Below are positions 25,375 through 34,842 of a stretch of 64,000 bases of DNA, one piece after another. Below the pieces are notes generated by a model. That model saw only the letters and a list, made by a program, of their open reading frames with translations, was not told the origin of the DNA and ran no database searches. Source of the DNA: G963666705 sp963666705 (lineage in GTDB: Bacteria > Pseudomonadota > Alphaproteobacteria > CADEGL01); contig CAXXKO010000025.1 in NCBI GenBank assembly GCA_963666705.2, positions 124,001 to 188,000 on the forward strand, given 5' to 3'. The translations under genes were made by a program, and so were the position numbers. How positions within the stretch are numbered: the stretch's first letter is position 1; every line of letters starts with the position of its first letter.

Positions 25375-25768
25375 GCCGTCTCGCCAATCCCTTTGCCCCG
25401 ATCCGGGGGTCCCCGGATGGCTCCCCATGGTTGCCGACGATGGTAGCACGGCGCGGCGAGCGCGGCGTGGCGGCAAGGGAATAATATGGAATTCAACGGG
25501 CCGACCCCGTTCTCGCGGTGTATCCTCGAAACCGCACAGGCGGACGTGACGCCATGGGTGCTCGTTGTTGTAGAAGGCGAAAAGGTGTCAGGCACCATAT
25601 TTGCACCCTATATCGAATTTACAGGTATTTGCGCGGGCGCGGGTCGTCGTAGATCGCGGCGGGGCAAAATGGAACGTCTTATTTATCCACCGGAAGCGAT
25701 GAATCCACAGGATGCGTCAGTGCACTGGCTCCGATACATTGCGCGGTGAACCAGCAAGGAATCTTTCG
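25375..25768. other. Gene-free region with decayed fragments
   Basis: No convincing gene lies here. An 87-codon open frame (25486-25749) crosses the GGTGTCAGGCACC palindrome and a dgcA-tail fragment, so it is not considered real. The SUMF1-protein promoter should lie in the right part of this segment. The region looks like debris of earlier duplications. Confidence 0.6.
25619..25660 (-). pseudogene. Orphan 3' tail of a dgcA-like gene (fragment 2)
   Basis: The minus strand reads AAIYDDPRPRKYL followed by TAA, matching the end of the nearby dgcA-like protein (AAIYDSLRLCKDL) and fragment 1. The palindrome GGTGTCAGGCACC lies at 25584-25596, 22 bp away. It is too short to be certain on its own. 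The agreement with fragment 1 (PRPRK) makes common descent likely. Confidence 0.45.
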
Positions 25769-25920
25769 CTAGAGCGTTTCCAGTTCGACTGGAATCGCTC
25801 CCGGCCGCAAGGCGGCCCGCCGGTCGCCCGGCGCGCCCGCGCAGGCGCGGACCATACGGTCCGCTGCCGCGAGCGAAACAGAGTGCTAGAGTGGGTCCGA
25901 TCAAAGCGGAACCGCTCTAG
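25769..25920. repeat. Solo copy of the structured repeat with CTAG ends
   Basis: This 152-bp element starts ctagagcgtttccag and ends cggaaccgctctag, so it has terminal inverted repeats and CTAG at both edges. Between them lies one unit of the 110-bp repeat found at 22468-23445: cgactggaatcgctcc, ggccgcaaggcggcc, gcgcgcccgcgcaggcgcg, ggaccatacggtcc and gctgccgcgagcga. It appears to be the parent form, resembling a small non-autonomous intergenic element, from which the array arose. Confidence 0.8.
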
Positions 25921-26043
25921 CACAGCCGCCAGACCTTACGCGGACTACCGATGAGCGACGGTACGGTCGGCGCGCATCGGCAGCCAGCGCCATTGGGGAT
26001 CCGGCCCTGGGTTCCGCGAGAAGAGCGGAAGGAGGAGGTGGCA

Positions 26044-26367
26044 TTGAAATCGCTGGCATCGGCGCTGTGCGCCGCGGCATTGGCCCTGGCCATGACGGCA
26101 TCGGCCCTCGCCGACGGATATTACATCTGCACGTCGGGCAGCGCCTGCGGGCAATTCTGCCGGTACTCGGGCCCCGATAACGCCGAGAACCGCAAGAAGT
26201 GCAAGAAGGCCGGTTGCACGATCGGGGGAACACGCTCCTCCGAGCCGGGCGCCAACATCAAGGTCTGCTCGGCCGCGCTCGGCGCCGGCGGCGCGCAACA
26301 GGCATCGATCGACGACATTATCGGCTCGCTCCCCGCCCCGCCGCGCGGCGCCGCCAGCGCGGATTGA
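26044..26367 (+). CDS. Small secreted cysteine-rich protein
   Basis: This is a 107-residue product with a signal peptide (LKSLASALCAAALALAMTAS, cleaved near ALA-DG). The short mature part is rich in cysteine (YYICTSGSACGQFC, KKCKKAGC, KVC), suggesting disulphide bonding in the periplasm or outside the cell. The start is read as TTG at 26044, five bases after a strong ggaggagg; a GTG at 26038 is the alternative. The tail is low-complexity Pro/Ala. I do not recognise the family. It stands alone between repeats and a convergent gene. Confidence 0.6.
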   Translation: MKSLASALCAAALALAMTASALADGYYICTSGSACGQFCRYSGPDNAENRKKCKKAGCTIGGTRSSEPGANIKVCSAALGAGGAQQASIDDIIGSLPAPPRGAASAD

Positions 26368-26776
26368 CGGCGGCCTGGGAACGCGGGGGCCAGGCTTTGC
26401 AGTTCGCATCGGGGCCGGGACGGGCATAGCGACCGGCCGGGTCTCGAAAGCCGCGCGCGCCATCGACCGAGGCGCGACGGTGGACCGACCGGCGCGCCGC
26501 ATCGCGAGCGCCGCCATAAGCGACCGGGGACTTCCCTCGGATCTCGCTCGCCGGGCGGCCAGACAGCGTGTGGGAAGTTGTTCTTGATTTGATCCGGTCC
26601 GCCACCCATATACGGGTGACCGGGCGAGCGCCGAGCCCAAAGTGTTAAGGTTTGTCAAGGTTCGAACCCGATTCAGTTAACCTATTGTAATTATTGAAAA
26701 ATAGTCGGCCGCACCTTGACAAAGCTTGACAGTTTCGAGCCGTCTTTGCGGCCGAATCGTCGCGTCTGAGCCTCGC
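26368..26776. other. Gene-free region
   Basis: No gene or RNA was recognised. The right part (about 26640-26740) is AT-richer, with repeated ttgtcaagg / ccttgacaaagcttgaca words and promoter-like TTGACA. No complete promoter can be assigned to a gene, because both neighbours end here. Confidence 0.6.
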
Positions 26777-28819
26777 CTAAAGGTCCTTGCACAATCGCAG
26801 GGAATCGTAGATCGCGGCGTGGATGTTGCGGCTCGCCACCGCGTCGCCGACGCGGAAGAGCCGGAAGGCGCCGCTCTCGTTGTTGACGACCGACTGGGGC
26901 CGGCCCGCGACAACCGCCGCGAGGTCGAGCTCGCCCAGGTTGGTTGCGTGGGGCCGCAGGGCGAAGTAGAGCGCGTCCTGGGGTAGCGTGCCGTGCTCGG
27001 CGACGACCTGGTCCACCACCCGCTCCTCCTCCTCGCCCGAATACTCGTTGCGCAGCACGGCGACGAGCTTGTTGCCCTCGGGATGGACACCTGTGAGGCG
27101 CAGGCAGGGGCTCATGACGACGCCCAGGCGATAGAGCTCGCGCAAGTGGGTCGGGATGTTGGTCGTGCCCGCATCCACGCCGATTCCGCGCTCCGGCGTC
27201 ACCAGCTCGACCTGGGCCCCGCGTGCCGCGAGGAACTCGGCGCAGGACGGCCCGCGGGCGTCGCCATGGTCGTCGTGGAGGAGCACCGTCTCCCCAGGTG
27301 CCGCATCACCGCGCAGCAGCGCCCAGGTGTCGAGGGCCAGCTCGGCGCCCGCGAAGCGGCCCTTGTTGGGCCGCCCCCCGGTGGCCACGACGACCACGTC
27401 CGGGGCGAGGGCCAGCACGTCGTCCGCCGTGGCTTCCGCGCCCAGGCGCATCTCGACGCCGGCCTTCATCACCTGGGCCTCCAGCCAGCGGGGAATCCCT
27501 GAGAGGGCTTCCTTCCAGGTCGCCTTGGCGGCGACCGCGATCTGCCCGCCGACCCGCTCGGCGGCCTCGAACAGCACCACCGCGTGGCCCCGCTCGGCCG
27601 AGACCCGGGCCGCCTCCAGGCCCCCCGGCCCGGCGCCGACGACCACGACCTTCAGGCGGCCGGCACCGCGCGTGACCACATGCGGCATGCGCTCTTCGCG
27701 CCCCGTCGCCGCGTTATGGGCGCAGGCCGCGTCGCCGCCCGCGAAGATGCGGTCGGCGCAATAGCCCGCCCCCACGCAGGGCCGGATATCCGCCTCGCGC
27801 CCCTCGGCGAGCTTCAGCATGATGTGCGGGTCGGCGATATGGGCGCGGGTCATGGCCACCATGTCGGTGTGGCCTTCCGCGACCGCCCGCGCCGCCGTCG
27901 CGAGATCGGGGATGCGCTGGGCGTGGAAGACGGGCACCGGGATTTCCGCCTTGACCGCGCTGGCGAAATGCAGGAAGGGCGCGCTCGGGTAGGACATGTT
28001 GGGGATCATGTTGGCGTTCTCGGGCAGGCTCCGCGCCTGGCCGCCGATCACGCTCACGAAATCCGCCCGGCCGGGCTCGGTATAGGTGCGCGCGATTCTG
28101 AGGCAATCCTCCTGCTCGAGGCCGCCGTCGAGAAGCTCGTCCCCGCTCATCCGCATGCCGACGATGAAATCCTCGCCCACGACGCGCCGGATCTCGTCGA
28201 ACACCTCGAGGCCGAAGCGCATGCGCTTGGCGGGACTGCCGCCGTAGCCGTCCGTGCGCCGGTTGGTCGACGGGCTCCAGAACTGGTCGACGATGAGCAG
28301 GTGGGCGTTCGAAAGCTCGACCCCGTCGAAGCCCCCCTCCTTGCACCGCCGGACGGCCTGGCCGAAGTCGTGGATGACCCGGCGGATGTCCCAGTCCTCC
28401 ATGGCCTTGGGAAAGGCGCGGTGCATGGGCTCGCGCTCGTGGGAGGGGGAGATCACGGGGAACCAGTTCTCCGTATCCCAATGGGTGCGCCGCCCCATAT
28501 GGGCGATCTGGCAGAAGGCCGCGGCGCCGTGGCCGTGGATGGCGCCTGTCAGCGCCCCAAGCGAGTCCAGAACCCCGTCGTCGTGGAGCGCCATGACGTT
28601 GAAGACATTCGCCGGGGAATCGAGCGAGACGGAGGACGCCCCGCCGCAGATGGTGAGGCCGAGGCCACCCCTGGCCTTCTCGGCCTGGTAGAGCCGGTAA
28701 CGCTCGCCCGGCCGGCCGTCGACCATATAGCCGGCGGCATGGGCCGTGCTCATCACCCGGTTGCGGATGGTGAGGTGCTTGATGGTGAGCGGCTCGAGCA
28801 GCGAGTCGGTAAGCGCCAT
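26777..28819 (-). CDS. DgcA/StcD-type NADH:flavin oxidoreductase (N-methyl demethylase-like)
   Basis: This 680-residue protein has an N-terminal FMN TIM barrel (about 1-340; TIKHLTIRNRVMST, QIAHMGRR, DQFWSPSTNRRTDGYGGS) and an iron-sulphur segment (CVGAGYC...AACAHN). A Rossmann-type dinucleotide domain (KVVVVGAGPGGLEAARV) and a C-terminal reductase part follow. It follows the Pseudomonas dimethylglycine demethylase DgcA and stachydrine/N-methylproline demethylase StcD almost block by block. The role is therefore probably oxidative demethylation of a methylated amine from betaine breakdown. The exact substrate is not determined. The start follows aaggggggcccatccc. Two orphan copies of its 3' tail lie at 24220 and 25619. 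Confidence 0.85.
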   Translation of the reverse strand: MALTDSLLEPLTIKHLTIRNRVMSTAHAAGYMVDGRPGERYRLYQAEKARGGLGLTICGGASSVSLDSPANVFNVMALHDDGVLDSLGALTGAIHGHGAAAFCQIAHMGRRTHWDTENWFPVISPSHEREPMHRAFPKAMEDWDIRRVIHDFGQAVRRCKEGGFDGVELSNAHLLIVDQFWSPSTNRRTDGYGGSPAKRMRFGLEVFDEIRRVVGEDFIVGMRMSGDELLDGGLEQEDCLRIARTYTEPGRADFVSVIGGQARSLPENANMIPNMSYPSAPFLHFASAVKAEIPVPVFHAQRIPDLATAARAVAEGHTDMVAMTRAHIADPHIMLKLAEGREADIRPCVGAGYCADRIFAGGDAACAHNAATGREERMPHVVTRGAGRLKVVVVGAGPGGLEAARVSAERGHAVVLFEAAERVGGQIAVAAKATWKEALSGIPRWLEAQVMKAGVEMRLGAEATADDVLALAPDVVVVATGGRPNKGRFAGAELALDTWALLRGDAAPGETVLLHDDHGDARGPSCAEFLAARGAQVELVTPERGIGVDAGTTNIPTHLRELYRLGVVMSPCLRLTGVHPEGNKLVAVLRNEYSGEEEERVVDQVVAEHGTLPQDALYFALRPHATNLGELDLAAVVAGRPQSVVNNESGAFRLFRVGDAVASRNIHAAIYDSLRLCKDL

Positions 28820-31800
28820 GGGATGGGCCCCCCTTCGGCGCAATCATAGATCGGTGCGGCGGCGGGCGGCCAGCGCCGCGAGGCGGGCCATGTCCAGCTT
28901 GCCCATGCCGAGCAGAGGCAGGGCATCCAACCGCTGGATGTCACCGGGCCGTGGCAGCCACAGCTTGGCGAGGCCACTCTGGTTGAGCGCTTGCCACACC
29001 GTGTCCGGGGTGAGGCCCGCCGCGCCCGCGTAGAAGAGCACTAAGCGCTCGCCTCTGCGGGCGTCCGGCGTCGCCATCACGGCGCAGTCGCGCACACCGT
29101 CGAGCCCGCGCGCGGCCTTCTCGACCGCGAGGTGCGGGACCATCTCGCCGGCGATCTTGCTGAAGCGGCTCAGCCTGTCGGTGACGCGGATGAAGCCATC
29201 CTCGTCGATGGCGGCGATATCGCCCGTGACGTACCAGCCGTCGCGCAAGGCCTCGGCCGTCCTCTCGGGCTCGTCGAGGTAGCCGAGCATCCGGCCCGCG
29301 CCCTTGAGGAGCAGGAGCCCCGCCTCACCCGGCGGCAGGGGCCGGCCGGACTCGGGCTCGACCACCATGGCCGCCACGCCCGGCAGGGGATGGCCGGCCG
29401 TCCCCGGCTTGGCGCCGGTCTGGCGAACCCCCCGATGGGTGACGGAGGCGGTGTTGACCGAGACCACCGGCGCCATCTCCGTGCAGCCGTAGCCTTCGAG
29501 CAGGGCCACGCCGAACTTCTCGGCAAAGGCGCCAGCGAGGGCGGGATCGAGCGGCTCGGCGCCGACGATGACGTGGCGGAGCGAGGCGAAATCCCCAGCC
29601 GTGCAGGAGCGCAGGTAGGCGCGGCAGAATGTGGGCGTGCTGATGAGCATGGTGGCCGCGTGCTTCGCGGTGAGTGGCCCGATGGCCTTCGCCTCCAGGG
29701 GGTTCGGGTGATAGACGGCGCCGAGCCCCTCGAGGAGCGGTACCCACAGGCCGCCCAGGAGGCCGAGTGAATGAAAGAAGGGCAGCGCGCACATCATGCG
29801 GTCGCGCGCGGCGAGCGGGAAGACCTGGGCCACCGCCTCGACGTTCGAGAGGATGTTGCGGTGCGAGAGCATGACGCCCTTGGGCGCCCCGCTGCCGCCG
29901 CTGGTGAAGAGCACCGTCGCCAGGGCATCGGGATCGCCCGTCCCGCGCTCGACGAGGCGCGACAGCAGCCATCCCGGCAAGAGGCGGCAGGCGGCCCCGA
30001 GCGCGAGCTTCTCGAGGCGTGAAGGCGCCTCCAGAAGATCCTCGATGAACAGCACCTCCAGCCCGCGCAGGTCGGGCCCGGCCTTCTCGAGGAAGCGTCG
30101 GGAGGTGACGACGGCTTCGATGCCGCTCCGCTCGATGGCGGACGCGAGCGCATCGCTGCCGCTCGTGAAGTTGAGGTTGACCGGCACCTTGCCCGCGAAG
30201 AGGAGGGCCAGGTTGGCGAGCGCGCCGGCCACGGACGCGGGCACCACGACCCCGGCCATGGCCGCGCCCGGAAGCCGGCGCCGCAGGCGCCGGGCCAGCA
30301 GCAGGGCACCGACGAGCGCGCGGCCGTAGGAGAGCTCCGTCCCCACCGAATCGGCGACGCAGAAGGCGCGCCACCGCCGCTTGGCCACCGCGAGGAACCG
30401 CAGGTGCAGGCGGTCGCGCGGTCCGTGGCGGTAACGGAACGCCGCCGCCCCCAGCTCCAGGACGGCCTGGCGGACCTGCCACGGCGCGGCCGTCGCGGGC
30501 AGCGGCGCGCCGAAGGAGACGGTGACCGGGTAGGGCAAGCGCTCGAGCCATTTGCGGAAGAAGCGGCCGCCCTTGAAGCTGAAGATGCTGCCCCAAACCC
30601 GGTCGAGGTTGACGGGGATCACGGGCACGTCGAGGCCGGCGATGATGCGCTCCAGGCCGGGCCGGAAAGCCAGCGGGTTGCCGGTGCGGCTGATGGCGCC
30701 CTCGGCGAAGATGCAGACCACGTGGCCGGCCCCGAGCGCGGCCCTGGCGCGGGCAAGGGCGCGGACGATGTCCTTCGGGCGCCGCTCGGACACGGGGATC
30801 ACGTGCATGGCGCGCAAGAGCCACCGCAGAGCGGGCTTCTCGTAATAGTGCCGGTTGGCGAGGAAGCGCACGAAGCGCTGCACGCAGGCGCCGACCAGGA
30901 GCCCGTCGACGAAGGAGAGGTGGTTGCAGACGAGGAGCGCCGGCCCGCGCTCGGGCACGTGCTCGCGCCCCACCAGGCGGATGCGGAAGGCCGCGTGGGT
31001 GAGCAGCCAGACGGTGAAGCGGATGAAGAAGCCGGGCAGGCGGTAGAAGGCGTAGGCCGCGCCCGCGAGGGTGCCGAGCCCCATGAGCAGCACGATGTGG
31101 TCGGCCTCGATCCCGAGCACGCCGCGCAGCAGCCAGAAGGTGCCCGACGCCACGAGGATGCCCACCATGTTCACGAAGTTGTTGGTGGCGACGAGGCGGC
31201 CGCGCGACGCGGCGCCGGCCTTGTGCTGGAGGAAGGCGTTCAGGGGCACGATGAAGAGACCGCCCGAGAAGCCGAGGAAGGCGAGGGACGCCGCGGCCGC
31301 GGCGAACGAGGGGGTTGCGAAGGCCAGCAGGAGCGCGCCCACGGCCAGGCCGAGGCCGCCCAGCGGCACCAGGCCGAGCTCGATCTTCTCGCCCGAGAGC
31401 CGCCCCGCCGCCAGGCTGCCGATGGCGATACCGATGCCCAGGGCGGCCTGGAGCAGGCCGGTGCGCGCGTCGTCGAGGCCCATGACCTCCTTGCCGAGGA
31501 GGATCGTGTCCAGTTGCAGGAGCGCGCCCAGGAACCAGAAGACAGTGATGCCGGCGATGGCGAGGGCAAGCCCGCGCGAGCGCCGCACCTCGCCGAGCCC
31601 GCGCGCGATCTCGGAGAAGGGTGAGAGGGAGAGCGGCTTCCTCGCAACCGGCCCCGGCACGCGCGGGATCCCGAAGCTGGCCGCGACGCCGAGCGCCGCG
31701 ACGGCGACGAGGAGGAGGCCGACCCGGACGAGGCCATCCGCCCAGATCGCGAAGATGAGCCCGCCCGCCGTCGTGCCCAGGATGATGGCGAGGATGAGAA

Positions 31801-31908
31801 CGGCGGTGACAAATTAGTCCACGGAAGCGGCGGGATTTCCCAGCCGCGGGCGGAGTAAAACTCTGCCACCTGTAGCCTTCGATCTTTTTTGAGATGGAAG
31901 GCGGGAGG

Positions 31909-33408
31909 ATGTACACCGTGGACCTATATCTGCGCGTTCGGCTGGCCTGCCATGTTGATGGTCTGAGCCAGCGAGAGGCGGCAAGTCGGTTTGGCATTGC
32001 GCGCGAGACGGTGAGGAAGATGCTGCGGCATTCGGAGCCGCCGGGATATCGGCGACGCCAGCCACCGAAACGCCCGAAACTGGCCCCCTTCACGGATATC
32101 ATCGACCGTATTCTGGAGGAGGACCGAACGGTTCACCGTAAGCAGCACCACACGGCGAAGCGTATATTCGAGCGCCTTCGCGACGAACATGGCTTCACGG
32201 GCAAAGAGACCATCGTGAAGGATTACGTTCGGGAACGGCGCCTTCGTCGGCGTGAGATGTTTGTGCCGTTGTCACATCCTCCGGGCCATGCTCGAGCGGA
32301 CTTTGGCGAGGCGGATGCGATCATCGCCGGCGTCAAGTATCGGGCGCATTTTTTCGTCATGACACTTCCCCACAGCGATGCCTGCTTCGTTGCGGCCTAC
32401 CCGGCGGCGACGACGGAGGCCTGGCTGGACGGGCACAACAGAGCCTTTGTTTTTTTCGGCGGCGTTCCCCAATCGATTCTTTGCGACAACGACAAGTGTC
32501 TGGTGTCGCGCATCTTGTCAGATGGCACGCGGCAACGAACGCGGGCGTTCAGCGGGCTGCAGTCCCATTACCTCTTCGAGGACCGCTACGGCCGTCCCGG
32601 CAAGGGTAACGACAAAGGCAATGTGGAGGGGGTGGTCGGCTATGCCCGGCGGAACTTCATGACGCCGCTTCCCCGGTTCGCGAGCTGGGACGCCTTCAAT
32701 GGCCACCTGGAAGAGCAATGCCGCAACCGGCAAGGCAACGTCCTGCGCGGCCACCGCGAGAGCATCGGCGAACGGTTTGTGCGTGACCGCGAAGCGTTGA
32801 AGAGGCCACTGCCGGCACCGTTCGACGCGTGCGACAAGCAGGGCACGCGGGTCAACTCGCTGTCCCTGGTGCGCTACCGGACGAATGACTATTCCGTGCC
32901 CGTCGCCTACGGCCATCAGGAAGTCTGGATCCGTGGCTATGTCCACGAGGTGGTTATCGGTTGCGGCGCCGGGATCATTGCCCGACACCCCCGTTCCTAC
33001 GACCGGGAAGACATGGTCTTCGATCCGATCCACTACCTGCCTTTGCTGGAGCACAAGATCGGTGCCCTGGATCAGGCCGCGCCGCTAGCCGGATGGGAAC
33101 TGCCTGATGCCTTCCCAACCCTGCGCCGTCTCCTGGAGGCGCGCATGGGCAAGGCCGGCAAGCGGGAATACGTCCAGGTCCTTCGGCTTGTGGAGACCTT
33201 CGATCTCGAGGTGCTTCACGGCGCGGTGAAGGACGCCCTGCGCCTGGGTGCGATCGGCTACGACGCCGTCAAACACCTTGTGCTGTGCCGTATCGAGCGA
33301 CGCCCGCCCAAACTCGACCTGGATATCTATCCCTACCTGCCTCGGGCCAACGTGGCGACCACGGCCGCCGCCAGTTATATGAGCTTGTTGGGTGGAGGCG
33401 CGTCATGA
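31909..33408 (+). CDS. istA: IS21 transposase IstA (copy 2)
   Basis: This 499-residue transposase is like the one encoded at 3120-4646 but with its natural C-terminus (SYMSLLGGGAS). Compared with copy 1 it has Glu instead of Ala in KRIFERLRDE, Ala instead of Val in KYRAHFF, and Cys instead of Tyr at residue 192 in SILCDNDK, next to a catalytic Asp. The outer IS21 also has Tyr there, so Cys is the derived state and might weaken activity. Its stop overlaps the istB start. Confidence 0.93.
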   Translation: MYTVDLYLRVRLACHVDGLSQREAASRFGIARETVRKMLRHSEPPGYRRRQPPKRPKLAPFTDIIDRILEEDRTVHRKQHHTAKRIFERLRDEHGFTGKETIVKDYVRERRLRRREMFVPLSHPPGHARADFGEADAIIAGVKYRAHFFVMTLPHSDACFVAAYPAATTEAWLDGHNRAFVFFGGVPQSILCDNDKCLVSRILSDGTRQRTRAFSGLQSHYLFEDRYGRPGKGNDKGNVEGVVGYARRNFMTPLPRFASWDAFNGHLEEQCRNRQGNVLRGHRESIGERFVRDREALKRPLPAPFDACDKQGTRVNSLSLVRYRTNDYSVPVAYGHQEVWIRGYVHEVVIGCGAGIIARHPRSYDREDMVFDPIHYLPLLEHKIGALDQAAPLAGWELPDAFPTLRRLLEARMGKAGKREYVQVLRLVETFDLEVLHGAVKDALRLGAIGYDAVKHLVLCRIERRPPKLDLDIYPYLPRANVATTAAASYMSLLGGGAS

Positions 33409-34175
33409 CCGATACGCCGCAAGTGTTGCTGGCCCATCACCTCAAGACCCTGAAACTGCCGACGTTCCTGCGCGAATACGACAAGCTGGCCCGCCAATGC
33501 GCCACCGAGGGCGCCGACCATGTGCGGTATCTTGTCCGTCTGACCGAGTTGGAACTGATCGACCGTGAGCGCCGCATGGTCGAGCGGCGGATCAGACAGG
33601 CCAGGTTCCCCGCCGTCAAAAGCCTCGACAGCTTCGACTTCAAGGCCATCGCATCGCTCGACAAGATGCTGGTTCTGGAGTTGGCGCGATGCGAATACGT
33701 CGAGCGTCGTGAGAATATCATCGCGCTCGGCAACAGCGGAACCGGCAAGACCCATATCGCCCTCGGTCTCGGTCTGGCGGCCTGCCAAAAGGGGCTCTCC
33801 GTCGGCTTCCTCACGGCCGCTGCCCTGGTTCATGAACTGATGGAGGCCGGGGATGAAAAACGCCTGTTGCGCCTGCAGAAGCAACTGGCAAAGTATCACC
33901 TTCTGATCATCGACGAACTCGGCTTCGTGCCGCTCTCGAAGACCGGCGCCGAGCTGCTGTTCGAAGTCTTCAGCCAGCGCTACGAGCGGGGCTCGATCCT
34001 GGTGACCTCCAACTTGCCGTTCGATGAGTGGACGGAGATATTCGGCTCGGAACGCCTGACCGGGGCTTTGCTGGACCGCCTCACCCACCATGTCCATATC
34101 CTGGAAATGAACGGCGAGAGCTATCGTCTCAACCAAAGCCAAAAACGGCGGAAATCCCCAAAAATACCTGCTTGA
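33405..34175 (+). CDS. istB: IS21 helper ATPase IstB (copy 2)
   Basis: This 256-residue AAA+ helper has Walker A GNSGTGKTH and Walker B LLIIDELGFV. It begins within the istA stop codon (ATGA), the usual coupling in IS21. The protein sequence appears the same as the copy-1 IstB. It is followed by about 200 bp of non-coding IS end with repeated terminal motifs. Confidence 0.94.
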   Translation: MTDTPQVLLAHHLKTLKLPTFLREYDKLARQCATEGADHVRYLVRLTELELIDRERRMVERRIRQARFPAVKSLDSFDFKAIASLDKMLVLELARCEYVERRENIIALGNSGTGKTHIALGLGLAACQKGLSVGFLTAAALVHELMEAGDEKRLLRLQKQLAKYHLLIIDELGFVPLSKTGAELLFEVFSQRYERGSILVTSNLPFDEWTEIFGSERLTGALLDRLTHHVHILEMNGESYRLNQSQKRRKSPKIPA

Positions 34176-34842
34176 CCGCCGGTGCAATGGTTGACCCGGT
34201 GGGTCCACAGGAACCTCCCACGCTGCTTCGCTCCGCGTAACGCAAGCGCTACACGAAGCAGCGCGGGTCCCTCCTATGGACTACCGGGACAACCCCCCAA
34301 CACCGCGTACCGCATAACGTCAAGTGGACTAGTTTTGCTCCGCCCGGGTGGACTAATTTTGCTCCGCCGTTGACACGAGGAAGGTCGCCATCTCGCCGAG
34401 GCCGTTGGCGCGCGAGAGCTCCCGCTCCGAGAAGATCTCGGGCAGGATGCCGTACTTGGCCGGGCTGAAGAAGGCCGACTGGGTCGCCATCAGGAAGAGG
34501 ACGGCCAGAAGCGCCTCGACACTGCCCGCCAGGAAGGCGAGCGCGCCCAGGCCCATGACGGCGATCTCGCACGCCTTGACGGCGATGAGCACGCGGCGCT
34601 TGGCGAAGGCGTCCGCGAGGTGCCCGGCATAGCCCGAGAAGAGGAGGTAGGGCAGGATGAAGAGGGCGCCGGCCAAGGCCAGATAGCCGCTGCCCCCGTT
34701 CCGCCCCGCGCCCAGCTTCACGGCCAGCAGCGAGACCACGATCTTGAACAGGTTGTCGTTGAAGGCGCCCAGGAATTGCGTCGCCAGCAGGGCGCGAAAG
34801 CCCTCGACGCGCAGCAGGGCGCGGTAGCTTGCCCTCGACATG

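Larger units (their letters stand above)
31795..34375 (+). mobile_element. Inner-type IS21-family element, copy 2 (intact)
   Basis: This 2581-bp element has termini TGAGAACGGCGG and CCGCCGTTGACA and is flanked by the duplication CGAGGA (31789-31794 and 34376-34381). It differs from copy 1 at about six bases and carries istA and istB with the normal ATGA overlap. It is inserted against the direction of the acyltransferase fusion gene. Copies 1 and 2 lie in the same orientation about 28.8 kb apart. Confidence 0.96.
28844..34841 (-). pseudogene. MFS / acyltransferase / acyl-ligase fusion (Aas-like), split by IS21
   Basis: This was one large gene reading leftward. The 5' part is 34841-34376 and the 3' part 31794-28844. 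Removing the IS21 element and one CGAGGA restores a single frame of 1136 residues. Domains in order are an MFS-type transporter (FRALLATQFLGAFNDNLFKI onward, about 420 residues), a PlsC acyltransferase (CNHLSFVDG, IFAEGAISRTG) and an AMP-forming acyl ligase (LFTSGGSGAPKGVMLSH, YGCTEMAPVVS). This is the LplT-Aas fusion plan used to take up and re-acylate lysophospholipids. The insertion falls within the transporter part, so the gene is broken. The start at 34841 follows gaggaggctgac. Confidence 0.9.

Noticed and set aside
25486..25749. An 87-codon open frame.
   Set aside because: It overlaps the GGTGTCAGGCACC palindrome and an antisense gene-tail fragment, and has no clear ribosome site or family features.
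26659..26669. GGTTCGAACCC, resembling a tRNA T-arm.
   Set aside because: No acceptor, D or anticodon arms can be built around it on either strand.
29325..32102. A 925-codon minus-strand frame joining the IS21 end to another frame of the acyltransferase fusion.
   Set aside because: It runs in the wrong frame relative to the acyltransferase and ligase motifs and contains no recognisable domain.
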